A model generated the notes under the pieces. That model was not told where the DNA came from, made no database searches, and was given only the letters and a program-made list of their open reading frames with translations. DNA of 64,000 nucleotides from Gymnorhina tibicen (taxonomy: Eukaryota; Chordata; Aves; Passeriformes; Artamidae). How positions within the stretch are numbered: position 1 is the first letter of the stretch; each line of letters opens with the position of its first letter. This document shows, in pieces, positions 1 to 12,625 of the stretch. Location: positions 1-64,000 of the forward strand of contig VXAZ01009499.1 of NCBI GenBank assembly GCA_013399875.1. Direction: 5' to 3'. The position numbers were made by a program, and so were the translations under genes.

Positions 1-858
<858 letters not shown>

Positions 859-2040
859 GACGGGACCCTCTGCCCGGCCGGACCCTCCGCCCCAGCTGAA
901 CCCGGACCCCCCACCGGCTTCAAGAAAGACCCCCAGCCCTACTGCCAGTCCCCCGGAAGGCACAGCCCTGGCGTCTGCCTGGAAGGAGCACCTCCTTCGA
1001 CAAACCCTAGAATCATTAAGGTCGGAAAAGACCTCCGAGATCAAGTCCAACCTTTGACCGAATACCACCACGCCCACTAAACCGTATTGAGAAGTACATT
1101 TACTCATTTTTGAACACTTCCAGGGATAGTAACTCAACCAAAATACATTCTTCTTCATGGAAAAACCTTATTTATTTTATTTTACTTTCTAAACAAATAG
1201 CACAATTCTATAAACCAGGAGGTTCGAGGTATGTTTAAGTTAATATCCCATATTCAAAAATCTACCCTCTGTTATATCATTCATCTTTGGTTGCAAAGTG
1301 AAGTAAGCTTTCTCATCTCTGATTCCCTGTTGTTTTTTTTTTTATGTCACCTGTTTTTCTGTGGCTCACCTGCCATAAGCGTAGTTGAAGTGAGGTGCTG
1401 GCCAGCTCCTTCCAGACTCCTGTGTAGCAAATGCTTAAATTGCTTTTTTTGTTAGTCCTTCAGGGTGAAACCTCTGGCCCTCTATTAACTTTCTTTCTAA
1501 TGATATGCATTATATGCTTGTTAAATGTTGTTCCACTACATAAAGCTGTGATTTTCAATTATGTTTGGAAAGGTGAAAACTATTCTGGCAGGATTTGTAC
1601 TTCCAGGCTTGCTTATCTGTGACTTTAAGCTATCATAACCCTAAGAAGCAGCCAAAAAGGCTTATGTCAGATCCTGAGAATGCTGGTGGAGATTTTTATA
1701 GCAAAAAGAATGAGCCCTAGTGGTGATTATAGTTTTGGATCCCAGATTTGAGAGCCAGGAGCATATTTCTAAAGCAGAAGAAAAGCTTTTGTCTGTGCAA
1801 GCACAGGGACTTTTCTTGTTGGTGACTTTGTACTTTTGCTAGCTAAGTTATTAATAAAACTACTTGTTGTCCTAGACAACAGCAAAAGTGCCTGGTGGGA
1901 AGGAGGGTGGGGATTATTTGGGTTTTTAGACTCATTGCTATTTAACTGACAATATGGGGTAATGTGGCTATTAGGTTACAGATACTGCAGGCAGAGTAGC
2001 TGTTGGGATGAAAAACATTTATAGGTTGTTGTAATAAATA
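859..2040 (+). other. FIBIN: FIBIN 3' UTR (approximate extent)
   Basis: After the stop the sequence becomes AT-rich and has no long reading frame. Two canonical AATAAA signals lie at 1853-1858 and 2033-2038; the first is followed by a GT-rich stretch. Either could end the transcript, giving a 3' UTR of about 1.0-1.2 kb. The 3' UTR includes an antisense CR1 remnant. The end point is an estimate. Confidence 0.55.
1008..1138 (-). mobile_element. CR1 LINE 3' end fragment inside the FIBIN 3' UTR
   Basis: Begins with TAGAATCATTAAGGT and continues with the GAAAAGACCT and AAGTCCAACC blocks, then ACACTTCCAGGGATAG. This is the reverse complement of the conserved 3' region of the bird CR1 retrotransposon. 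It is diverged and short, so it is old. It starts 150 bases after the FIBIN stop. Confidence 0.85.
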
Positions 2041-2978
2041 TTTGAAAACAATGTTAAAGTACTTTTTTGTTATTAGTTTCTGAGACGTTCTTAATTTTAA
2101 AACATTCTGTTGAAGTGTGTCTTTTCAGAAAAAAATTGCAGGTTTGTAGCCCCTGCCAAGTAAAATAACTTGCTTTTTAGTAAAAACAAAAATTTACAGA
2201 CTCATGAGGTAAGCAAATTTTGTTAAAAGCAACAGTACAGAAGGGCTTGTAGGGCAGACTTTTTTGAGTTTGTAAGCCTTTTTAAGCACTTAGCAACCTC
2301 ATGGCACTGGAAGAGAAGCTGATGTACTTTTGAGGTCTGTTCTTGTTAACCCTGCTCCCATTTAGCTATACTTCACTCTGCAAACCATCCAGTGGGTAAG
2401 TTACTCAGTAGTGCAGTGGGTCAACATAAGTCAGCTGGGACCAGAGTGCTGAAGGCACCAGGAAAGTATCATGAAGGTAGGTGCTTACCGAACCAGACAG
2501 CTCATTTTGCTGAAGGCAGTAAAGTGTAGCCTACTAGCAAGATACTTTAGATGTCACTTTGCATTTTTAAGTCCTCAGTATCTTTAAAGATTTGCTGAAA
2601 GAAAAAAAAAAGAAATTTTATTGGTTGACTCTGGTGGAACCACTCAGTGTTATTTCCCTGTTCTCAAGTTAGAAAGTATATGACAAATTCTAGCTCTTAA
2701 AAATTAATTTATTTGTGATACTTTCCTTGCCACTACAGATGGATAGCAGAACACAAGAGTGAGCTGAGTCACTGAGTCTTGTCTGCTCACTACCTCAGCA
2801 AAACATAATAGCATTTCTGGGCTGGACCAAGCTCCAGAAGTGCCTGAGACCAGTCTCCCCCAAAGATGTAATGAAGTTCCATTTGTGCCCAGAGGCTTCT
2901 TAAATCAAGTTTTAGTCTCTGTTTACCCACCTTGAGTCACTGGCTATAACATGAATTGTAAACATCAGTAAATAAACT

Positions 2979-3002
2979 AAAATGGCATGACCATGCCATT
3001 TT
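2979..3002. repeat. near-perfect palindrome, 11-bp arms, 2-base spacer
   Basis: AAAATGGCATG at 2979-2989 is exactly complementary to the sequence at 2992-3002. No gene or terminator context is present. It is a possible dimeric transcription-factor site or simply chance. Confidence 0.7.
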
Positions 3003-3043
3003 TTAGGTATATGAGAGCAGTATTCAAATCTGAATAGAAAAGC

Positions 3044-3062
3044 AGTAGTAGTAGTAGTAGTG
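3044..3062. repeat. (AGT)n microsatellite, about 6 units
   Basis: A short uninterrupted trinucleotide repeat in intergenic DNA. Confidence 0.85.
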
Positions 3063-3823
3063 TAAAACACAGCTTCTTGAATATGCTTTAAGCAGCTTGA
3101 CTATTCTATTTGTAGTAGCAAACTTTTGGTCCAGCTGAAACTATTCCAGTGCATGCAGCATACCAAAAGAGTAAATGTTTGCAGAATGCTTGCTTTTCAA
3201 AGCAGGAGATGTGTGGGTATTTACAGTATAACTCATTCCACTCAATGCCCTGTAAATTGTCATCTAAAGAAACAAGACTGTGGTACTTTATAATCCACAC
3301 TAATGTTTCATATGATAAATATGAATTTGTGACATCTTTTTATGTTTCAGTAAAATATAAACATTTTTATATTTGAAATATGGCAGAATTCTGATTTTGT
3401 TTCAGTAGCATTGATTTTGTAAGGCTTTAAATGTTCCTTTCAAAAAGAAAATGAAGATCTGAGTCTGGTCTATGTATAAGTTCACACATTTAGTAAAAAT
3501 GGTCAATCTTATGTGGATTTGATGAAGCCAATACAAAAATCTTTTAGGACATTTAAATCTACTAGAATTTGATTTACATAATTTTGGCTGGTCTAAGCAA
3601 ATATATATGTTAAATATATAATTTTTGAGTCAGAGCTGATACATTAAATGGTTTTTATAGAGCTGCCTGCAAGAACTGAGTGCTTAGTGATATTCAGCAG
3701 TTTAAAGTTTTAAATTCAATTTTTTTCTTTAAAAACTATGAAAACTATATTGCAATACTCTTTGCAATCTTATAAATGTCCTCCTTTTGCTTTTTATCTG
3801 ATAAAACTTATTTGTTTGGAAGG

Positions 3824-3854
3824 TATGAAGATCCCTTGGATCTGGATCTTCATA
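3824..3854. repeat. inverted repeat, 11-bp perfect arms, 9-base loop
   Basis: TATGAAGATCC at 3824-3834 pairs perfectly with GGATCTTCATA at 3844-3854. A second hairpin follows at 3930-3953 (9-bp arms GGATGATTG and CAATCATCC, 6-base loop). Neither sits in a recognised element. Confidence 0.7.
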
Positions 3855-4189
3855 CAGCCTATTTCAAGTAGTAAAGGCCCTTTTATCATTGAAAATTTGG
3901 TAATAATTTTTAAGCAGAGAGCTTTAAAAGGATGATTGTAACAGCAATCATCCCCATTATGTCCTCCTGTTGTGTTAAAATATTACATTGGTATTAGATC
4001 TTTTCAGAATGCAGAAGTTTGAGCTAAAATTGAGCTGACAGTGGGGTTTTTTTGTAGTTCTCTGATGATTTTCAAAACATGTATTATTTCAGAATTTATT
4101 AAAGAGTTGATGGTACTGAAGAGCAGAAGACTATTTTCTGGAAAAAAAAAATTCTGCAGCTGGAACAGTCATAACTTACTTAAGTTTTT

Positions 4190-4363
4190 CATCAAGGAAC
4201 AGGTTGTCCAGAGGTGTGGATGCTCCATCCTTAAAAGTGTTCAAGGCCAGGCTAGATGGAGCTCTGAGCAACCTGGTCTAGTGGAAGATATCTCTACCCA
4301 TGGCAGGTGGATTGGAATGAGATGATCTTTAAGGTCCCTTCCAACTCAAAGCATTCTATGATT
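4190..4363 (+). mobile_element. CR1 LINE 3' end fragment
   Basis: Shows the CR1 3' signature in sense: GTGTTCAAGGCCAGGCT, GAGCAACCTGGTCTAGTGGA, GGTCCCTTCCAACTC and the terminal ATTCTATGATTAG. It is 5'-truncated, as is usual for CR1. Confidence 0.9.
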
Positions 4364-7300
4364 AGAGTCAAAGCCAGGCACTAAGGGACTCACCTCCACT
4401 TCTCTCCAGGTAGCTCACTTTTGAAGGCAGTGCTCTGATGTGGACATTCTCACATCCACTGATACACACAGAACAGAAGAAGCACAGAGCATGCGCAAAA
4501 CCATTAACAAAAGCTTGAGAAAGAAAAGTGTCCTTGCCTTGTGCAAAGTTAATGGCTAGGAATTCAGAGGAGAGTGTGCAAACTGGATTTCAAAATTGCA
4601 ATTTCCAGTTTCACAGGCTGACTTACCCAGGACCATCCTCACAAAGAGAGGTCAAGTGAAGCTTTCAAAAACTTGGTGAGCCTTTAAAAAACCCTATGTG
4701 TGCCAAGCTGGGGTGTATGAATTACCTGAAGCTAAATTGTTGCTCCTATAGGTTGTCATTTACTCAGATGCAGATTGGTAAGATGTGGACCTCAGAGGCA
4801 AAAAATATACCTGGCTTAGTCACTAGAAACCTTGTGAGCTACAGAGCTGTGGTTATAATCTTGTCTAGAAAATGTGTATTTTGTGGAGAAATTCTACTGG
4901 ATGTGTCTACTGTTGGCATGGCTGTTTATTTAGATGGTTTTCATGTTGCTTTACCAGTTTCTTGCTCATGCTTCTTGAATACAAATTATGTGATTATTAA
5001 AGAAGTTTTCAGCTAACACTGAAGTGTTGTTCAATGAAGTTTCACAGCCACTATTCCTGAAGTAATCCTGTGGGTTCAAAGTCTGTCATTTTTCTGTCTT
5101 CTAAAATGTATTTTTACTTGCAAAAAATTTACTTGCAAAAACTTGGAAATTTTTTCTTTATTACCTAATATTTTTTTGGTGAGACATTAGCAAAAAATTG
5201 TTCAATTTGTGGGTCTGTATTTCATTCCTGTAATATGGGAAACTGGCAAAAAAACCTGACTGTGCTATATGCTTTTAAAAAATCTGTTATTAGAACATAT
5301 GTGTATAAAAAGACTAAAACTGCTTATTTTATTTTCTTCATTGAGTTGCCATCCTGCCTACAATTTATAACTGGAAAAGGCAGAATTTAATGACTAATTC
5401 TGCAACAAGGAAAACATATGGTCTCCATAACCATTACATTTTTAATGATGTGACTTGGACAGAGTCATTAATGTCTGTGTAGAGTCATTCCTTCTTGAAA
5501 ACTACCTTACCTTGGGGAGGTATTGCTGGCAGTCTCCAACATGCCATTAACATTCTTTCATAAGAAAAGACAATGCCAAGAATATCATATTTTCTCAGAT
5601 GACAACCTTCCTTAGACTGTACACCCCTTGTAAGTGCTTAGAAACTGTCTGTAGAGTAGTCGTTCATATCTGAACTTTCTTTGCGGGGAAGGAAAGTCAT
5701 TAGAGAAGGTTGGTTTAGGGATTCATTATCCAGTGAAGTGGATAATGTGAATATTGTGAAGTCCACGATGACCAAAAAAGCTATGTACTTGCATCATATT
5801 TTCCATATGTTTTCCACTCTGCAAATTTTTCCCTGTGACAAGAGTTACCAACATAGACTACTTTTAGTGTTATAAGAGAGATTTACTATTGCTAATACTA
5901 ATAGTTTGGTATTACATATTTGGTAGTAAATACTATTATTTACACTAATAATTTGGACACAATCCAAACTGTGAGATGGTTTTTTCTGTCTACTTGTTAT
6001 CTCTTCTCAAAAATAATGTGACTATGATTTTCAGTTTAGTGTTAGGTTTTAGTCCACAACAATTAATTCAGTGGACTTTTAGTTTTATGTTCTCAGCTGA
6101 ATTTATCTAAGACCTTGTTATGCCTTTTCTGGGGTAATGATAAAGAATTCTTTCCTTTACACTTTCTGTGTGGACAGCTTCTTGGTTAATGGCTTCTTGG
6201 TAGTCAATTTTTCTTAATAGCAGGCTTTGTCCTTTTTTAATTAATATGATTTTGTTTCTTATTTAATGTCATTCATCTGAGATTTGTATTAAAGTAATGC
6301 ACTTTTTACTCTGGATTCCAGCAGAGGCACAACAAAATGCAAGCTAATTCATAACTGGATCAGCATATGTTAGGATGCTATTAGATTTGTGACTTTAAAT
6401 AATATCTCACATACTCTCTAATTTCAGAAGAGTAACTCTAGGAAAAAAAAGAGTGAATGAACAAGAGTTAAACCTCACTCAGATTTTTTTTTTTCCTTAT
6501 ATAAGTGCAGGGGAATTAATCTGACCATGTACATCAGGAATGAACTGAAGTTCACGGTGTGCTCATTTACCCTAGAATTTACCCTAATTTGCAGCCAGGT
6601 CCAGTTTTCATTTCTAACACTCATATTTCTTTGGCAATTAGGTTTTTCAAAAAGCCAGGCATCCCCTTGTGCTACTTATATATTGATTTATAGCTCCTAT
6701 CCTAATCACTTTTCCACTGTATCTGATTCCACAACCATATGCAGGCTGCAAGGTATTTATTTACTTGCACATCTCACTGGCTTTAATAGTAACTCTACAT
6801 TTCTAAGCTGCATTTCAGTCTGCCCCTTTACTGCACATACATCTCAGGCCTGCTCTAAGTTGCTGCTTCTATCTCCCTTAGTATGTGTGCAGAGCTCCCG
6901 CTCACAGAACCGGGAAAACATCGTTATTGTTGGTTATGTCTGACTCCACTGGGAATACTGGTCTAGGTTGTAGCCTTTTATTGTCATGTCAGGGTAGCAA
7001 GCAGAGTTTGCTTCCTAAGATGATTGCTCTTTGTATGTTACCCTGTGACTTTAAATTTTGCAATGCCCTTTACCTACTAATTGTTGCTAAACTGATATTT
7101 GTGTGGCAGTAACCTCTTGCAAAGACTAATAGTCATACAGAGACCTGTGGCATAACCCCCATGGTACATCCCTGTATGAATGATAGTGACAGAGTAAAGT
7201 CCAAAGAGAATCAGTGAACTGATCTTGCACAACAGGATTAAGCAAAATGATGATGTGACAGTAAAAAGGCACATAAATATACTGCAGATTGAGATTTTCA

Positions 7301-9237
7301 TTATATATTTTGATATGCCTCTTTTAAAATTCTTTCTTTTACAGAAACACAACAAATACAAGCACAGCATTAATGATTTAGATATTGCTGTTATGTAATC
7401 TTAAAGGCAGTTTGTTTTTACTTCCACTTGGATAGGATACTTTTCCACTTGTATATTATATAGCACTCTTCATAAAAATAGAGACCCAGCCTTGCAAACA
7501 CCTCCTGTTACTGAAAGAGACTTCTTACACCCTTACGCTTATAATACTTCAATATGTTCCCCTTTTGACTGGAGAAAAAGAAATCTCTATTCCTGGTATA
7601 TGTACAACTTTTCTTCCTAAGGTCCAAATTAAATTACTTTTGGTTCTTTTTTTCCAGCCTGATTGGGAATTATATGTATGCTTATATATGTAGATTATGT
7701 TAATAACAGATTTCACTCATTAAAAGTCTATAATTGTATTATTTAGACACTTGAAACAAATTGATTCATTTTTTTCTCCATTTAATTAAAAACAAAACAA
7801 ATTATAAATGCATACAATATAAAATATTTTCTTTCACCCAGTATGCATTTAATGTGTACTTTTTCTAAAAGAAAACAATGAAGCAAAAATAATTGAGAAA
7901 CATAGTGTTAAGGTACTATGTTGCAAAGTAAACAGCATAAGAGTCAGGAAGGTGAAATGTGGATTCTGAAGCAATAATCTACATTCAGCATAGGCAAAAT
8001 GTTCATCCTGCTCTTTTCTAGGAGTTACTTCTTGCAGACTAGTGATTGAGACAAGCAGTAAGATATGTACTCCACATAGAATATCTGCAGGTAAATAATT
8101 CTGATAATAAAGAGTTACAAAACCTCTGGAATAAATAAATAAAGCCATTTGTAAACAGTATTTATGAAAGGATTATGAATTATCTGCCAGACATCCAGTC
8201 TATCAAACCTTGTAAATAATTTAGAATTTTCAAGCTCCTGGTTTCAAATTATATATTTAAATGGAGAGGTGGGAGGTATATAGTAGTTCTTCCAAAGAAT
8301 TAATAAGAAAACCAGAAGACAGCCATGACAACCAAAAATCTATGTATTCCACAGAGAAAACGGAGAAAGAAACAAGGCAAGAATGTGAAAGAAAGCTGAA
8401 AAAATGGATTTGGGACCTAATTTGGAAGCAATTAATTCCTACCAATCTTATCCTTAAAAGAAAGTAATGCATCCAACTCCATACATTACTAGCACTGCCT
8501 TGGCACGTGAGGGTTGTTTTTTATTGAAGATGTTAAATTATAATTACCAACACAAATGCTTCATTTCCCATTAGATGCAGACTCAGTCTTTTTAAGTGCC
8601 AAAACGTTTCTGAAGAGTCATTGAATATTTTCACTTTTGCGTGTACTTGTTCCCATCCAACTAGCCAACTTTCCATCCCCATGAATGGTTTACTGTCTTT
8701 GGAAAATGCTGATTAGGCAAAATTTATGTTAAGTTTTCTCTTTATTGGTTACACTGAAGCACCAGGACTTTTCTGGATGCTTTGCAGACCACAGTACAGC
8801 CACTGAGTGTCTCATGGAGCAGGTGCCTCTTGCACACCTGGAAAAGCTTTCCATCTAGAGACAAATAAACGTTTTCCATTTTCCTCTTCTTTCATGGCAG
8901 TCATGTGTACTGAAGAAGGTGGGGATTACAGTGCAATATAAGCTAAAAACTTGAAGACCAACATGGGCCACTCCAGCTGAAAACTGGTAGGTGCAATGTT
9001 CTGCCATTGCCTTCAACTACACAAGTCATATTTCTCTCTGTTAGAACCTCCCTCCCTTCAACCACAAGAAACACATTGATCAAATAAATGCAGCATTAAT
9101 ATATTTGCCAGCCGGAAGATATTAGGCATAAAACAATGAGGGTATATTAATGTTGTTTTAAAATTTGTTCCCAAGAAGCTCACTTGTCTTTATATGAGCT
9201 TACTGCTCGGAAGACTTGCTTGGCAGTAAAATCACTT

Positions 9238-9815
9238 CATAGAGTCATAGAATCATTTAGGTTGGAAAAGACCTCTACCCTCATTGAGTCAACTGTTAAC
9301 CCAGCACTGCCCAGTCCACCACTAAGCTGTGTCGCTAAGCCAGATCTGTATATGACTTTTAAATATCCCCACAGCTGGTGATTCCACAACTTCTCTGAGC
9401 AGCCTGTTCCAATACTTGACTTCACTTTCAGTAAAAAAATTTTTCTTAATATCCAATCTAAACTTCCCTGGCACAATCTGAGGCAATTTTCTCTTGTCCT
9501 GTTGCTTATTACATGGGAGATGAGACTGACCCCCAGCTGACTGCAGTCTCCTTTCAGGTGGTTGTAGAGAATGATACAGTCCCTCCCAAGTCTCATTTTC
9601 TCCAGGCTGAGTCCCTTCAGCTCCCTCAGGTGGTTGTCATCAGACTTGCACTCCAGATCCATCACCATCTCCATTCCCTGCTCTGGACATGCTTGAGCAC
9701 CTCAATGTTTTCCTTATTGTGAGGGGCCCCAAACTGAACACATGATTTGAGTGTGTGTGGCCTCACCAGTGCAAAGTTTGGAGGGATGATTACTGCCCTG
9801 GTCCTGCTGGTCTAA
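9238..9815 (-). mobile_element. CR1 LINE, about 580 bp of the 3' part
   Basis: Starts with CATAGAGTCATAGAATCA and GGTTGGAAAAGACCTC on the plus strand, the reverse complement of the CR1 3' end. It then runs back through the 3' end of the CR1 second reading frame (the antisense frame at 9237-9674 carries degraded pieces of it). It is 5'-truncated and interrupted by stops, so inactive. Confidence 0.9.
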
Positions 9816-10247
9816 TACAAATCTGCCCCATTAACTTGGAGGGTGCAGAAAAAAGTGGCTCCATCTGAAGAAACAGGGACGTTTTGTGCCACAGCAAAGG
9901 CTCTGTTTGACCATAGTTCTATTCAATCTCGTTCATAAAAGGCCATCTTTATTTGGTGATGTTTACTGTAGGTTACATCTGGTATTTAAAACCCCAGGTT
10001 ATTTTTTTCTTTCCACACACTACCACCACCACCACTCCCTCTCCATCCCGGGAGCCTGAAGTGGTTTGGAAAGGTTTGTTACACACAGGGGAGAAGTAGC
10101 CACGGGAAATGAGGAGTTTTCCACCCTTCATGCCCAAAGCCAGGCCCAGTGCCTTCTAAAATCCATCTGTAACTGCAAAGTCAGTGTGGTGATAGCAGGG
10201 ATAACAAAGTCCTGTTCTCTGGTGTGTTCCTCAGGTGATAAATAATG

Positions 10248-10640
10248 CATAAAAGATCCCCCTTTACTCAAAAGGGGGCCAAATTCCAGGGGAGCACCAC
10301 GCGCCCGTGAGTCCCAGCACCACCCTTACGCGGGCCCGGGCCGGCCCAGCGCAGTCGAGCCGAGCCGCGCCCCGCCGCGGGGGTGGCCGGGCGCCCGAGT
10401 GAGCGGAGCCGGGCCCGAGGCCGGGAGCGCAGCGCCGCGGGCCAGAGCTGGTCTATCGGCCGGGACGTGTCGCCCGATCCCACCCGTGAGGAGGGGGCCG
10501 AACATCCTCCGCTGGAAGCTTGTCGCTACCTGCGCAAATTATCTCCCTCGTCGTGTACTCTCATTACGCTCCGTAAGGAGATGGAAGGCTGGAGCGGGAC
10601 CGCAGTCAGGCTGCGGCCTGGCTCCTGAGCAGGGACCCTT
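10248..10640 (+). promoter_or_regulatory. isolated CpG island, candidate BBOX1 promoter and non-coding first exon
   Basis: A 330-base block from about 10290 to 10620 is GC- and CpG-rich in otherwise AT-rich DNA. A TATA-like GCATAAAAGA lies at 10248-10257. Several possible splice donors follow: GTGAGT at 10307, GTGAGG at 10486 and GTAAGG at 10573. It lies 9.4 kb before the first coding exon of BBOX1 on the same strand. BBOX1 in mammals starts with non-coding exons far upstream, so this island fits that role. The open frames across it have no protein similarity that I recognise. A promoter for an unrelated long non-coding RNA is the alternative. Confidence 0.5.
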
Positions 10641-12059
10641 CAGGCATTGTCTCCACTGGGACACACAGTACTGTGCAGCCATGAAGGAATGTGGGTGCCC
10701 AGAGCTTTCTGCCTTTACGGTACATATTTGCTGCTTTGCTTGTGAGGTAACAGCATCAGACAAGTGTTTTCCTGCAGACAGTGGCACACTGGAATACAAG
10801 GTGTGTAATCTAGCCTTGCAACCAAAGGCACTACATGTGCTGTATTTAGGCAAGAGTGATACCAGGGGTGATTTCAGTTAGAAAACAAACTTTCTAACAC
10901 AATTAGAAAGCATTAAAAAGCAGGCATTCTTTATTCTCAGTGTGCTGAACACACTCAGAGGATATCTCCCCTAATCAGGTGTGTCATGAAACTTTACAAC
11001 AAGGTATTTATTCCATCATGATCATACATATTCATTACAATGTACTTCCTAGCTAATACACAAACATCACTTTCCCTAGAACTAATTTGCATGCATCTGC
11101 CTCTTACTGGGAGTCCTTTCGTGGTCCTACAGGGTTGTCTAAATGGGTCTCTGGTGGTCGTACTCACTGAGTGCCCCCAGTGTTGCAGATGACCTTGCCT
11201 TGAACTTGTCTTCAGGCATGCACTGTTGCTTCTTGTTACATGGCTTTGCCACAAAAGCCACTATGTTCCTCATTATCTGCTTATCTACTTCCAGCTACAT
11301 TGAGCACCCTGTCTACTTTTACATTCTTCTATCTATTGTGCTAGTTGGTCTTTAAGCTCTATTTAGCAACTTCAAGGGGAATTGAAAATTTCTGTTGTCT
11401 GTCAAACTGTCAAGTACCCCCTTTTCTTGAGACTATGTCTCCTTTAGGCAAATCTCAATGCGTCATTTTCCAGCACAAAGTGTTACCACTATAACACTGA
11501 ATCATAATACAAGCAAGTACACACACTACAATGATTAAAATGACTGCCACAAAAGCATTTTGTAGCAGTCTCCAATTTGGTAGCCATGAAGTAAGCCATT
11601 CCGAACAAGAAGAATTTTCCTCTTTGTGCCACTCTTCTACTGCTCTTTCTATTGAGGTGGTTCCTGACTGTTAGACTTCAAACCCATCACTGATGTAAGT
11701 GCAACACTCCTGTCCTATAATAACACATGTTCTTCCTTGGCTAGCAAGCAGATAATCTAATGCCAAGCGGTTCTGTAGGGCCACCATTCGTGTTTGTTAG
11801 GATGTGCTATTTAATACTTAAATAGTATCATTTGCCACTTCTAATAATCTATTTAGCTTGTTTATATAAACTCACAGGACAAGGTAGGGCACATGGGTCA
11901 TAGTGTGAACCATAATCTTTTACTTTCTGAAATCAAAGGGGTATATTGCGGATCATCATGCATTCCCTGGGTGGAAAATGTTCTCTTGGCCCTAACTCTT
12001 ATTGTGAATTTTGCCGAAGTACTCTGAGGGGAGGCATTAATACTGCTTGAAAACAGGAA

Positions 12060-12625
12060 CTAAACTGTTGCGGTTTGTGGTTTCCAGTGGTGGCATGGCA
12101 AGCCGCAGCCTTCCCGGAGAGTGCTGTGGGGGTCTCTTAGGGAAAGCAGCCGTGCTGCGCCCCGTAGCCTCTCCAGGCTTCCCCTCACTTGCTCCAGCTA
12201 GCTGTGACACCACAACACGATGATGATAAAGGAGTAGAGAAGGCTCTCTGCATGGGGACTGCAGAATGTCTTTATTCCATGCTAACTCCCAAAAGTCTTG
12301 AGCCAGCACATGTGCTGGCCCCCGAAGGCTGAGAGCTAGTACATGGCTGGTGCCCCAAAGCAGAGAGAGGCTGGCCCAAAGCAGAGAGGGTGAGCACATG
12401 GCCTGGAGTCCCTTATCTTGGGGAAGAGGGGGGCAGAGAGAGCACATGGACAAATGGTCTCAGAGCATAGGGGCAGTACATGGGCAGAGTTGGGATAATA
12501 GGACCAATGGGAGAAACCCGAGGGAGTGGTTTCTCCTAGGGGCGGGGAAGGGAAGGGGAGACCATGTGGGAAGAGTAGGCAATTTAGTAAGGAAAGGAAT
12601 GGGGAGATACAACACCACACTAAAC
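12060..12625 (-). mobile_element. solo LTR (554 bp) with 6-bp target duplication
   Basis: An LTR runs from 12066 to 12619 on the plus-strand map, starting TGTTGCGG and ending CCACA (TG...CA). It is flanked by the exact hexamer CTAAAC at 12060-12065 and 12620-12625. The antisense poly(A) signal TTTATT at 12271-12276 shows minus-strand orientation. No internal retroviral sequence is attached, so the provirus has recombined to a solo LTR. A 6-bp duplication is typical of alpha/beta-type and some gamma-type avian retroviruses. Confidence 0.85.

Larger units (their letters stand above)
1854..9237. other. intergenic, AT-rich, no gene seen
   Basis: No reading frame here resembles a known protein; all are short and lack codon bias. 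The stretch contains one CR1 copy at 4190-4363, a short AGT microsatellite and three small palindromes, listed separately. The rest is ordinary AT-rich DNA in which I recognise nothing. Confidence 0.6.

Noticed and set aside
10268..10881. Overlapping frames of 71-160 residues at the 10.3-kb CpG island
   Set aside because: Composition follows GC content, frames exist on both strands, and no protein family is recognisable.
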